Assembly: GCA_958496175.1 (NCBI GenBank)
Contig: OY292274.1
Location: 11,119,689 to 11,183,688, forward strand
Length of the DNA: 64,000 bases
DNA from: Sisyra terminalis
Lineage: Eukaryota > Arthropoda > Insecta > Neuroptera > Sisyridae
Direction: 5' to 3'
The position numbers were made by a program, and so were the translations under genes. The notes below the pieces were generated by a model. The model did no database searches, was not told the DNA's origin, and worked only from the letters and a program-made list of their open reading frames with translations. Below, in pieces: positions 10,341 to 22,640 of the stretch (position 1 is its first letter; each line of letters starts with the position of its first letter).

Positions 10341-12203
10341 GGTTTATTTTGAAAAACGCTTAGCAACGTTTGAATTTGACATTTTTATTTATTTAATTTG
10401 TGTTAAAATAATTATTTAATTCATATTTTGGAAGAGTGTTGTAAGTCCGCGTCATTTTGGCATTTCATTTTGCATTTATTATGTATCACAACACAGTGCG
10501 TGCAAAATTGTGCACGATTTATTTTAATTTATAAAGAAAATAGTTTATTTGTGTTTGTTAGTGAACAGGCGATATATGTTTGGCTATGTGAAGAACATGA
10601 ATTTTTAAAATTGATGCCCCAAACATTGAATGCCACTATTGTAATTTATTTATCGGCATTACAAAATATGCAAGCTACACTGAAAATGGTAATGCTTTCA
10701 AGTCGCACGGCCTGTCGTTCGGAATCATTGAGATGTGTGAACCTCAACGATTTTACCATTATATTTTTATTTCAATATTGTTTCTTCGATAACATTGTTC
10801 ATTAATTTTTTCACCGCAAGCTGTATGCTAATAAAAAGACGTGGTTAGTCTATAATAAATAAAAGTTTTTTATTGGTCTAATCTACAGTAACAATATATA
10901 TACAATAAAAGAAATAAAATAATATAATAGTAAAAGTTCCAGACGCATGTCTTTGCCTTTCAATAACTTAGAAAACATAAAAAATAGAGAAAAAAAATAA
11001 AATAAAAATTATATAAAAAATAAATAAATATGATTTTTAACTATATAAATATTTAATGATATCTAATTAGTCTATATGTTCCATAACATATTAATGATTA
11101 CTGATTCTACTTTTAATTACAAATTTTGTGGTATCAACCGAGTTGCATGACATTAATTCGCCAGATATCTTATTTTGAATCTGAATACGTATTTCGTTGT
11201 ACCTAATTAACGTATTTTAGAGCAAATATAACATATTCGCTTAACAAAATATAATTTTTGTAAAGTGACTTTAATTTAGTAAAGTGACAAAAATTGGTAT
11301 GGAAAGTAATGAATCTAGAGGATATGTCACCATAAATTTTGCTATTACCAATATCGAGAAATTGTTTAGAAAACACTTTTCCAGATTAGTTGTTCTGCAT
11401 TTCGAATTGCAGAAGTGGACGACTTCAGACATTAAGGATCGATTTGTGTCTAAAAAATAAATGCTTGCCTTAAATTATCAAATTTATGGAACCATATGAA
11501 GAAACTTCACCTGGAAGAAAATATAATAATTGCATTACTGGACGATCCATCAGCAGAAGAGTTATCCTAGAAATGAATGAATATCGGTAATAGTCGTGTT
11601 ATTAGTTTGAATTTTTATTCCAATTAAACTGATTAAAACGTTATTCTGCTGTTTTATAAAAAGCTAGGAGCTAGGTAAAATTTTTGAATGAGACAAAATT
11701 CGAAGGAAATAAAGTCAATACGCTTGAATCGTCGACAAGAACACTGCCATTACCGATATTCAAAAATTGTTTGGAAAATTCTTCAGTAGATGAATCATTC
11801 CGCAACGCAACTCATGTTACCAGCTCAATTTTTTTCACATTGTGTCATAGATTTTATGATTTTAAGCAGGAGTTTATTTTATTGACAAAATCTGAACTTG
11901 GAATAATTGGCGATGTTTGGGAGAAATCGCCAATGAGTAAAATCATTGCGCCTTCAAAACATAGTGAGACATTGCGTCGAACTTCCAATGGTTTCAATGG
12001 TTATATATATGAGTGTGGGTGACGTGAACTGCCAATTCCGTAAAATTCCAAGCCTCATTTATTAAAAAACTCATTTTATTCATTTTTTCCATGAATTGTT
12101 AAGATATGTTAATAGTTACTCTGCTATTCGGAGTGGAGACGAATCTAACAAATCATATATCATCATAATCGGTTCAGTCATTTTTTAAGTTTTTAAAATT
12201 AAA
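10341..12203. other. AT-rich DNA with a diverged short duplication
   Basis: No recognised gene. Two places, 11330-11390 and 11735-11800, encode the same short pattern: FAITNIEKLFRKHFSR and, in a different frame from the longer ORF around it, TAITDIQKLFGKFFSR. The first is followed by an in-frame stop after about 20 more residues and the second stops at once, so both look like broken copies of one unrecognised peptide. The ORF at 10428-10805 shows no known motif. Confidence 0.3.
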
Positions 12204-13098
12204 ATTAAGAGGTGCCGCATCGCAAATTTCGATTTTCCATTTAAATAACATGGGAACAATATTCTCTTGCATTTTGGAATTTTATAGCTCACGTTGGTGA
12301 CAATATTTCGGAATGACCAAGGTATATTCTTGTAGAAAATTGAACGATCTATAAAAAAGGTGGTCTTACAAGTTTTTGAGTTATTTATTCCTTCAAAAGT
12401 CATTCGACGTCAAAATTGAACTAAAGAGAAATTTTAATATTTTTTCAATTTTTTGACGCAACCATCAATTTTATGAGAAAATTTTATAGAACATTTTTTG
12501 TAGAGCACTTTTTTTCTATAACTTATTTCTATTGAAGTTTTTGGTATTTTTCACAGGTCCTAAGTTATTTAATTAAAATAAAAAAAAATATGTTAAAAAT
12601 ATAATTCAGGGAAAATTATTAATTTAAAACAATAAAATTACGAATATTTTCAGTTTAATGCAAATAACTTAGGACCTGTGAAAAATATCAAAAATTTTAT
12701 GGATATAGGTCATCGAAAAAAAGTGCTCTACAAAAAATGTCCTAGGAAATTGAAAAAATATTAAAATTTCTCTTTAGTTCAACTTTGACCTCGAATAACT
12801 TTTGAAAGAATAAATATATCAAAAATTGTAAGACCACTTTTTTGTAGATCGTTCAATTTCTACAAGAATATATCTTGGTCATTCCGAAATTTTGTCACCA
12901 ACGTGAGCTATAAAATTCCAAAGTGCAAGAGAATATTGTTCCCATGTTATTTAAACGGAAAATCGAAATTTGCGATGCGGCACCTCTTAATATTAATATT
13001 AAGAGCTTAAACTTTCACAGGATTTTTTGTTGTCATTCCCAACAATATTTTCGATATAATTAAAAAAAAAAATCATAATTTTTATTTGAACCAGTCTA
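12204..13098. mobile_element. Family A palindromic element, copy A3, left end missing
   Basis: It starts inside the left arm at AAGAGGTGCCGCATCGC and ends with the usual right terminus (CCAGTCTA at 13091-13098). Both arms and the centre are present. The right arm has a deletion relative to A1 near 12745, where the TTTTATGAGAAAATT part and the ACGCAACC part are missing. No ORF of its own; the small ORF at 12185-12403 is arm sequence. Confidence 0.75.
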
Positions 13099-15015
13099 CT
13101 GTATATAATATATATGGTAACATATACTATATGTAATTGTATTATCATACTGCGTGTAATACTTCCAAAGTTTCAAGCATTATGAAAATCAGTCATATTT
13201 GTGGGTTACAAGCTGTAGAAAAGAACCACCTGAGTTCTTAATGCTAAAGTTCTTAATAAAGTGCTTAATGTTGAGCACTATCCAATGTCCAATGGATAAA
13301 TGCTGAATGCTTAATGCTCTACAATTAAAAGATGACTGCCTTTGGTTACAACGCAAAGTATAAATATGGTTTTCATAGTAACTGTCAATGTTCGTCTCTG
13401 GTTACTTAAGTCTTGGTTATTAGTAATAAATGAAAAATGTAAATTATCTGTACAAAAACGGCCCTAGTAAGTGCCGCATCACAATCGAACAAAGATTCCA
13501 TATTGCGGAAGAACCATCACTGTTGAAATTTAAAAGTGGACATTCGATTAAATTCTTATAATCTACATTACTACATACATAAGAAAATGACATTATTTTT
13601 TTCAAATATAAAATGTTTAGTAGTGCAAAGTGGTGCTCATAAACTGTACTTGATTAATTTCAATAGAATTTCAATAGACTAGAATTGAAAGTTAAGGTTT
13701 CGTTAATAATTTTTAATTTCACTACTCATAAAAATATAAATTACAGAGGTAAAGTTCATTAATATATATTTACTAACGCATTTTTACTGCAACATGAAAA
13801 AAGAACTGAAACCACAAAATATCAAGATTAGGGTACACGTCTCAAAGATTCTGTCAATGCAATATATCCTATAATTTTGTGCGGAAGGTTTATCGTCCGA
13901 TTTTGTATTGAATCTTTAAGTAAATAATTTAAGTGAATAATTTTATTTACTTTGGCTTCTTCTTTACTTTCAGGTTCTGAATGGTTTTGATTAGAATGGA
14001 TAGAATTTTAGTTTTGAGTGTCCCCGAAATTGTAGTCCCTTTATTGCCAGTGATTTAAGAATTGAAAAATGAGATGTGATAAATTTAAAAACCATTTACA
14101 ATAAAAAACATTTAAGCTTTTTACTGAAGATGTTTTTAAATTTAAAGCAAAATTAACTCAAATCAATTTTTGAATTTGAAAATTGTCCGTACATTTTTAC
14201 GTTTTCCCCTAAAATTGTGCCATTCAAGACCCAGACCTCACGGGTCAAGACGCCAATTCATCACTGGTGATATCATGAAAAGCAGAATATAAATTAATTA
14301 AGGAACAAATCTCAAAGTCTAATTAATTCGTTCTTAGTATTCAAAGCAGTCGAAACACAAAAGCAGTTTATTACAATTTTAGCCTAAACATTGATTATCG
14401 CTGTCGCTTTAATTATATGCAAATGTTTTGCCTTTCTGAAAACAATACACCCTAAATTGTATCTTCGTAGTGGTACTGTTGAGAAAGGCCAGAGAAAGGG
14501 AAACGGTATGAAGAATTCTAATTTGACTATAAATAAATTGAAGCTGGCGCAAAAGAAAATATTTGCATTGTTGTCTATTGTCATCAGATTCAAGGTTAAA
14601 AATTGCAAATTTTTAGAATTAGCCTACCCAGAAGGAGAAAAAATACAGAAGAAATAAACTTTTTTTTAAAAAAATTAATGAGAATACAAATTTCCTGGAA
14701 TTATCATATCAAATATATAAATAAGCAAAAATAACGGTTAAAACTTGAAAATTCAGCGAATAAATACCAAAAAGTTTTTTAAATTTTGAAGCAATTTTCA
14801 AAGTATACCTATTCAAATTAGGCAGCAAAAAGATGTTTTCTTATTAAATGAAAGTCCTTAAATCCTTGTAAAAATGAGATCTTTTTAAAATTTCCACATT
14901 TATGGGGAAAAATTTATGACACTTTGTATCAAAAACGTTTTGTGATCTAAAAAGAGCTGTGAATCTTTTTGAGATAGATCTATTGAGTAATGGTGGAAAT
15001 TTCATAAATATGAAT
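13099..15015. other. AT-rich intergenic DNA, nothing recognised
   Basis: Contains a short stretch of irregular TTAATGCT/AAGTTCTTAATG repeats near 13230-13320. No gene supported; the ORFs near 14390-14650 are short and without motifs. Confidence 0.45.
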
Positions 15016-15440
15016 TAGACTAAAAAAAATGTTTTTTTTCTTAATTATATCGACAATATTGTTGGGAATGACAAAAAAAAAATTCTGTGAAAATTTAAGG
15101 TCTTAATATTAATATTAAACGGTGCCGCATCGCAAACTTCGATTTTCCATTTAAATAACATGGGAACAATATTCTCTTGCACTTTGGAATTTTATAGCCC
15201 ACGTTGGTGACAATATTTCGGAATGACCAAAGTAAATTCTTGTAGAAAATTGAACGATCTATAAAAAAGGTGGTCTTACAAGTTTTTGAGTTATTTATTC
15301 CTTCAAAAGTTATTCGACGTCAAAATTGAACTAAAGAGAAATTTTAATGTTTTTTCAATTTTTTGACGCAACCATCAATTTTATGAAAAAATTTTTTAAG
15401 ACATTTTTTGTAGAGCAACTTTTTTCCTATAACTATTCTA
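15016..15440. mobile_element. Family A element, left arm only (copy A4)
   Basis: Begins TAGACTAAAA and follows the left arm of A1 through GGTGCCGCATCGC, the TAACATGGGAACAATATTC block and ACGCAACCATC to the region just before the palindrome centre. The right arm is missing. Confidence 0.7.
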
Positions 15441-17453
15441 TATAGAAATTTTTATATAGAAAATAAGAAAATGACCATTCTAAAACTAGCAGATACTGGA
15501 TTTGGTTCACGAACCGGATGAATTTTTGATTTTCTCGATATATGTTTCTTTTTACTTTTAATTTCCCAAAAGTTTTGCAAATTATCTTTAAAGCGACGAT
15601 TAGTAAGATTTATAATAACAACGATAAAATGCTTGCATCTCCCCATTTAAAAATGATTAAAAGGAAAAAGGCTCTATGCATGAGGACATAGAGAGACAAA
15701 GAAATGAAGTAGGTGCTTGTTCAATGTTGTAACTAGAAAAATTTAACTAAAACATTTTATTTTAGTCGAAAAATATTTTTTTTTATGTATTCAGCATTAC
15801 AAATATTAACAGAACTTTGTTATAAGTATAACAATAATAGGAAAGGTTCCATTAAGAAAACTAGAAAATAAAAATTCCACACATAAGCTAAACAAAGTAT
15901 CCCTTAATTAAAAAAAGAGATAATTGTAAATCATTAACCTTTATAAATTGTATGTGCCGTAAGTCGTTATGAGTATTGTGACATCTATTTCAACTGAACT
16001 AAATTGATCTAGACAATAAAAACAAAATTAAACTAGATTAACAAGTTTATCGCTAGTTTATTTCTTCTCAACTATATGGCGCTAGTATTATCAAAATTAA
16101 ATAAATATCAATGATATTCTCAATTGAAATACGACTGAGACAATGTTGAAATACGTTTATGTTGCAATGTATCTGAATTTTTAAAGTGCAAATAATTATT
16201 CTTATCTCAAGCTTCTCTTCAAATACCACATGAATGAATTTTGTAAATAACTCAACCTAACTGACGCTAATATCTATAGAAAGTAATTTATTAGATGCAT
16301 AATTTATTATTATGAATGGAGTATGCTCAATCTTACGTTTTATGTTACAAACGCAAATAATAACATCCAGTTTGATCATATAAGGAATGTGAAAATGAAA
16401 TATATTGGCTTGCGTTAATAAACCGATGTAAAATGACATCGTTAACTGCTCATTATTTCAAAATAAAAATAAAAAATGATGATAAATTTTCAATCGTGGT
16501 GTACAACCAATGTAAATGAGTGAATGTAATCTGATATAAATTCGATGAACATCAAAATCCTTTCATGATAAGCATACGATCAAAGGCTTGGCTCCTTTGC
16601 CAAAAAGTCTCATTAATCAAGATGCATGTGCCATCCTAAGATTAATGGGTTGGTGTCGGAAAAAGAAAAATAGCCACACAATCGAATTTGAAAAAAAATA
16701 TTTTCTTCACAAAATCTATAAATCATATCAAATAGACAAATAAGTGAAGGTTAACCATATGATTCGATGATAAAATCTCAATAAATTTTTAACCGATTGC
16801 AACACCGATTCAACATTATAATATTTGGACTGTATAATTATCGATTTTGGTTTCAAGGTGTATTATACATACACACGTAAGAACTACGGTTTTCTATTAC
16901 TTAATAAATATTATCCACGATTGTAAATCTCACGTCTTTTTCTAAATTCAAATAATGGTCATTATTATTCAGATTCAATTCGACGTTATTTACGTTCATA
17001 AATAATTGTGTTAAATTTTGAATTTTCGTTCCCAACTCGATCATGCATGAAAAATTTATATCTGAGAGTGGTTGGAACTAATTTTATTGAAAAAAATTTC
17101 GACTACTAGAAAAAATGGAAGGAAAGAAAAAGAAAATGATTGATGCGGTTTGATAACCTTTGTCATTCGGACCGTGCTTTATTATTTTGGGATTTTCATT
17201 CATCATTTTGTGCAAAGTATTTGATTTAATAATCGTTATTCTTATTCACTACACCCTCAAATGTATTATGCAATAAACAGAACAACTTTTAATTGCACCA
17301 TTAAAAATTTTTAATGAATGTTATGATAATGATTGTCTCAAAATATCCGTGGATTTCTTAACTGGATCATTTTTTATTAAGTTGAGTTTTCAAGGATGGG
17401 GTTAGTTGGGCTTCAACACTGCAGCCTCGGGGTTTATTGTGGTTCCTGGGTTC
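15441..17453. other. AT-rich intergenic DNA, nothing recognised
   Basis: Two kilobases without a supported gene, RNA or repeat. ORFs here are 60-64 codons long and look random. Confidence 0.45.
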
Positions 17454-18060
17454 CTACTTGACCCAGTTAAGATCAAACAGTTTAGCAAACCTTAGTAATC
17501 GTCGCACCAGATGCTTTCCGATAGTTTTAGTTCCATTGTTATCCCCAGTTCTCCATTTCTCAATTAATTCAGAGCAAATTCCTGCATTCCCATACAACGT
17601 GGGAAGTGGTTGTATCCTCTGCCTAACAGACTTTGCATTTGGGTCATCCAAATTTAATCTCATTGTTTGATGGTGCTTTTTCATTCCACAGTGGCCAGTT
17701 ATTAGACCCATTACCCCTTTGACCTGTTTTCTTGTAAGAAAAAGTAATTCAGTAGTTAGTTTTTGTGGTTTTCCCATCATGCTTTTACTGTAAATTTGTC
17801 TAGTAGTGTTTTTCCATGTATTGTCGTGGTGTTTGTAAACCCATTCTTTGATTCTTGGGATCCTTTCCAGGCAAGGGCGTTAGCCTTTTCATTATCTTTG
17901 ATACTTTTGTGACCTGTCATCCATCCCAAGTTCACCTTGTTTTTGGTAACTAGGCTTGTGGGAGTTTCTTAACACTCCCAGGCCAGTTTAGAGTTAGTCT
18001 GTGGTTATTCTAGTGCGTTTAATACGGCCTTGCTATTGGTGGATATGCGGCTTGTGTAAT
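17454..18060 (-). pseudogene. Decayed RNase H domain of a non-LTR retrotransposon
   Basis: Read on the - strand, the region 17880-17940 encodes NKVNLGWMTGHKSIKDNEKA then NALA. This matches the RNase H pattern V.L.W(V/M).GH.GI.GNE.AD.LA of Jockey/R1-type elements. Downstream on the same strand, ORF 17454-17780 carries the C-terminal hallmark GLITGHCGMKKHHQTMRL. Stops and frame changes separate the pieces. The local base composition is GC-richer than its flanks. No reverse transcriptase was found, so this is a 5'-truncated, dead 3' piece, as is usual for non-LTR elements. Confidence 0.7.
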
Positions 18061-18281
18061 TAATTGAATCATGAGAAATGCTTTCAATTTTCAACAGTTT
18101 TTAGCAACTACTTTGTGAAAATAAAAACACAGATAATACTCGATTTTAAAGGTGTTAACTATATATAATTTTGAAGATAATTAATATCCATCACAAAACC
18201 GGTTTATTGACAAAAAAGACTCGGGATATTAAATAATATTAAAAGTATATTCCTGGTTGCTCTCATCCATGGTGTGGTAAA

Positions 18282-18505
18282 TAATTAATCATGTTCTTGG
18301 GAACTTGTATTTAAATATTAAGACGTTATTTTTCAAATTATCTCCACGTTTCGTTGGTATTTATTTCGTTGGTTTTTATTTATTTAGGATGTTAACATCA
18401 AAAATTCTCCTGAAGAAGTTGGAAATAAATACCAACGAAACGTTGAGATAATTTGAAAAATAACGTCTTATTACTTAAATCCAAGTTCCCAAGATCATTA
18501 TTAAT
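18282..18505 (+). mobile_element. Small foldback element with a hammerhead-like core (PLE-terminal type)
   Basis: An inverted repeat of about 220 bp. The left arm has TTCTTGGGAACTTG and AAGACGTTATTTTTCAAATT; the right arm has the complements. The centre holds CCTGAAGAAGTTGG...CCAACGAAACGTTGAG on the + strand. A partial complement (CGTTTCGTTGG) is in the left arm. This resembles the pseudo-LTR ends of Penelope-like elements, but no PLE ORF is attached. Confidence 0.6.
18397..18456 (+). ncRNA. Hammerhead ribozyme-like motif 1
   Basis: The core reads CTGAAGA (18410-18416), then one unpaired A, then stem II of 5 bp (GTTGG with CCAAC, 9-nt loop), then GAAA (18437-18440). Stem III is only AC with GU and no loop, then U at the cleavage position (18444). 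Stem I pairs four bases next to the core (CTC+T with GAG+A), skips a symmetrical 3x3 loop, then pairs five more (TCAAA with TTTGA). All invariant hammerhead core bases (CUGANGA, GAAA, UH) are present. The extra A before stem II and the loopless stem III mean cleavage, if any, may need a dimer. Confidence 0.6.
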
Positions 18506-19281
18506 TATTAAAAATAGAAGTTCTTAGGTAATAATTTTTCTGCTTTGGGTACCATTTTATTTCTAAGGTCAATCATTATGCTAAATCCTAAATAGTTCTG
18601 AAAAATTGCACTAAAGTTCAGTTGAATCTATCTCGGAGATTTTAAGGCCAAAAAATTCCTTTCCTTCCTTTACTTCACTTTCCAACTTTTACCCCTGCAT
18701 AATGTTGCTATGGAGCTTTATGTATCTTTCTCCTCTAATTTTTTGTCCCTTTTATTAAAGCTCTTATGTTTTATTTGTTTGTCGAGTTTTGAAGTTTTAG
18801 CATTTAAAATTTTATTTATGAAATTCATTTAATAACAATAAGAAAATAAGAAACAGGTAGCATTGTCACATTCGCAACTTTATAGTGTAGCTAAGAAATT
18901 TACTGCAAAAAAATGTCCTCTTGCTTACAAAAGTATTTCTCGCCACTATGATTCTTTAGGTTGTTTGGACATAAAGACATTTTTCTGATAGTAGCATGTT
19001 TTTTACTCAAAAATTGTTTGCTTTTTTTTGGAGCAAAAACTGATCTTGGGGAGTTTTTGACTTCTTAATTTGAAATAAATCTTCGGCTTATACTACGATA
19101 AATATTATCCTGGATTGAACCATATTTTTCCTCTTCTATAGTGAAAAAGTAAAATATGATGAACATTCTGATTTTTGCTGACCATATTTAAAAGGACACG
19201 AACCAAAAGCTACTACGTAGAATCAATTAAACTTTATTAACACACAAGCCTTGCTATATTTGCTCTCAAAATATATAATGA
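18506..19281. other. AT-rich intergenic DNA, nothing recognised
   Basis: No gene or repeat supported. Confidence 0.45.
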
Positions 19282-20437
19282 CTAGTAGTTGCCCGTTGCA
19301 TTCGCAACTAAAGGTTTTGTCTCAATAAAATGTTTCATATAAGATAAAGTAGAGTTAATCAACAATCGAAATTTTAAATTTAATAATCAAAGTGTTGTTA
19401 ATATAAAAAAAAAGATTAACTAAAATTATATTAAGAAATAAAATATAAGTGTTTTTTTTAATATCATTTTAATAACAAAATTTTAAATAACGTCATTTCA
19501 CTAAATTAGTATGAAAGTTTAATACTTATGTAGTACTTATACCAAATAGGCGATTTTAAATTTTGGTAGGTTTTTCAACAATCGAACTTTTTAAAATCTA
19601 TTTTATTTTATGAACCAATGGTTGTGATCTGGAGTACCTAATTATATATTCGACTGAAAAGCATTAAGGTATAAATTTTTTGCCATATATTTCACTGTCA
19701 ATTCAAATATAAAATCTTCCATACTTTTTTTCGGTATTTAAAACAATTTGAAAACCAATTATTGTTATTGAAAATAAATAAAATATTCGAATTTACTTCC
19801 ACGCTTTCCACCTATTTCCCACAATTTTGTATGTGCAACGTCCAAATGTGCGAAATCGAATAGCTTTTTAGTTATGTTAAGTAACATAAAGAAGGTAATC
19901 ATTTTTTTTCGTTTCACATTGTATTTTCAAATATAAGGGCACATTTGTGTCGATGAAATTTGGAAAGTGTTTTCCTTATACGATGCAGATATATAATAAG
20001 AAAAGATCTTAGAAAATTCCTCCCCTAAAAGAGTGAAACACGATAGCAAAGTTTGTGAGGGATAACGTTTAATAAACAATCATAATTTCAAATTTAATAA
20101 TCAATCAAAGTCCGTTAAAAGCGAAAAGTTATTACTGCTTAATATAAAACAAAGTTGATTTATTATTAGAAACAAAAACTTAGGGTCTGCTTAAAAATTT
20201 AAACTCTGATAAGAAGATATATTTGAAAAGGTTAAGTTAAGTTTATAAGTGAGCATTAAGTTTTTTAGCTTTCACATATTGTAAACCTGAAAATCCGAAA
20301 TACATATTTACAAATAAATGCATTAGTGAGTGAGTACTCCTTCCAACGTTTTGAATGCGTAACTGGGGATAACAGAGCGCAAGCACATAGCCCGTTCTGC
20401 ACGGACGCACGGCAAGATAGCCAATTTATATATAAGA
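19282..20437 (-). mobile_element. Non-autonomous Helitron, family 2, minus strand
   Basis: On the - strand it starts TCTTATATATAAATTGGC at 20437 (preceded by A) and ends GCAACGGGCAACTACTAG at 19282 (followed by T). That is the Helitron A|TC...CTRR|T signature. Length is 1156 bp. It shares both ends and internal segments (GTGCGTCCGTGCAGAA; GGCGCTCTGTTATCC-like) with the + strand copy at 54825-55751. No Rep/helicase ORF is present, so it depends on another element for movement. Confidence 0.75.
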
Positions 20438-22307
20438 TATATAATACAATTAAATTCTCTGTTGGGAAAAATGAAAATATTTTCCGAATAACCCAATAGA
20501 TCGAATGTCTGCTGTCTCTTCTCCGTTAGGGATCAATGTTACCCCTTAGTATTTAAGTTTGTTAGCGATACTGATTAAAATGTAAGTATTTTATAAGGAA
20601 TTAATTTTTACGGCATTCATCAAAAAATTTTTGCTCATATCACATTACCGTCGCAGTGACGATAAGATCGTTGGTCGTTGGTTAATCTTAAATTCTTGGA
20701 CACAAACTTATTTCCGATTGTTTTTTATAAAACTTCTTTTGAATACCTTATATATTTTTGTTCGAATACTTCTTAGATGTTATCGATATGACAATAGGGC
20801 TTATACGATTGACTATAGGTCTCCCAGACCGTAATGCATCTTTGATATCAGTATCACTGAAACATAGTCAACAATAACCCAAGTTACGTTAATTACTTAA
20901 TTAAGACCGTAGATATCATTTACATTTTCAAATACCTTATTTTCATGGAAGAAAATGTTAATCTATCGTTTTTTTTGTGCTATCTAATTTTTGATAGGTT
21001 TTACCTCACAACTGATGAAATCCATCAATATAACGATAAATATATTGTTAATTAGCCATACTTATTATTTTTTCAGCAAAGGTAAATGAATATCTCTTTA
21101 AACTATAACGAAATAAAATCTTAATGTACAAGAATAATAATTTAGAAAATTAATGAATTATTTTTTTTGCAAAGCTTATGTAATCACTGCTGATGAAAAT
21201 TCTCAGTGTTACAATTTTGTCCGTGAAAAAGGCTCTTAAATTATTACAGCAGAAAATAATCGTTCATAATCATCAAGTAGGGATTTAAGTCTAACAAGAA
21301 CAAAACTTTATGATTCAGTCAAATTCCAATTTCTAAATTTATTCACTTTAACAAATTATCAATGTATTCTGTTATGTTAAAATATCAGTAAAATACACGG
21401 GAACACGAAAACGCTAAGAATAAAAAAGGATTTGTTGAGGTTCAGCAAAAAATATACGAAAAGACTGGAGAAACGTCCGGCAATTTTGCACTGAATAACA
21501 GTGAAATCACAAGAAGATTGGTAGATTTGATTTCCGAAATCCCCAGTATGGATTAGTCTAATGGGACTTATAATTTTATGCGACACTTCAAACTAGATGC
21601 ACTTATTGCATTACTGCATAAATCGCTCGATAAAAGACGGCAAAACACAGGCAATTATAGGCAATTATTTCAACTTAAACTAAACTAAACATTTTGATTC
21701 ATAAAAAATGAATATTGCATTTTTTCTATTAAACTGCTCAATTAAATCTTTTTGGAAACAACGAAAGCCTCTAGCCAATACACAAATCTGTGCCACAATT
21801 GTTAAATTTCCTCACACGAATTTTTTGAACAGAGAAAGTTTGCTTGGTATTATTCTATTGTAAAAAAATAGTGAAAAAAAAACTATAAAATTAAAACGGA
21901 CTTCTAATTTAAGATATCTAATCTATGTTTTTCAAATTGGCAAAAGAGGCGTTTGAAATTTCGATTTGCAATTAGTTACTAATTGAAATATGTAACAATT
22001 TAATATATGTTCGTTATGCAATTTGGTAACGTGGTTATTTAAGAAATATTAAACAATCGGTTGATCGTTATTTTTACCAGGTGTTGGCTCTTATAATACG
22101 TGTTTTATGTTTCGTTGCACGTCTGTTCAAATATAATGGACGTTTATCGTTAATTAATCTAAAATGTAGGTAACCTTGCAAGGTTTTCTGAAACAGCGTT
22201 ACAATTACCGGAGGGACTTGTAATTGTTCGATATATTAAAACCAATTTTTACCAATCAGCTGTTTCCGTTTATTTTTCACCTGAAAATTTTTAATGACGC
22301 AAAATAC
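20438..22307. other. AT-rich intergenic DNA, nothing recognised
   Basis: No gene, RNA or known repeat found. Small ORFs at 20631 and 21377 have no motif. Confidence 0.45.
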
Positions 22308-22640
22308 GGCTGCCCAATTTCAAAACACAGTAAGGGACAATTTTTTTAAAATCAATTTTTTAGCATTTTTCGTTCCAATAGAGTCGTGTGAACATGATTC
22401 GATTGATATATTCCAATAACTTAATAGTAAGTGCTTTTTTTTTAATTTGACAAATTTAAAACAAAGTAACTCGCAAAATAATTATAAAAACCTAGTAAGT
22501 CGCAAATATTTTGCTTTTGATTTTTTTTCCATGTATTTATAAAATTTGATAAACTTAGTAAGTACATTTCTTTTCTAATTCGTCAAATTTAAAGCAAAGT
22601 AATGCTCAAAACAATTTTAAAATTCTAGTGAGCTGCATAT

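Noticed and set aside
12185..12403. Small minus-strand ORF (72 codons)
   Set aside because: Lies wholly inside a family-A arm; other copies do not keep it open.
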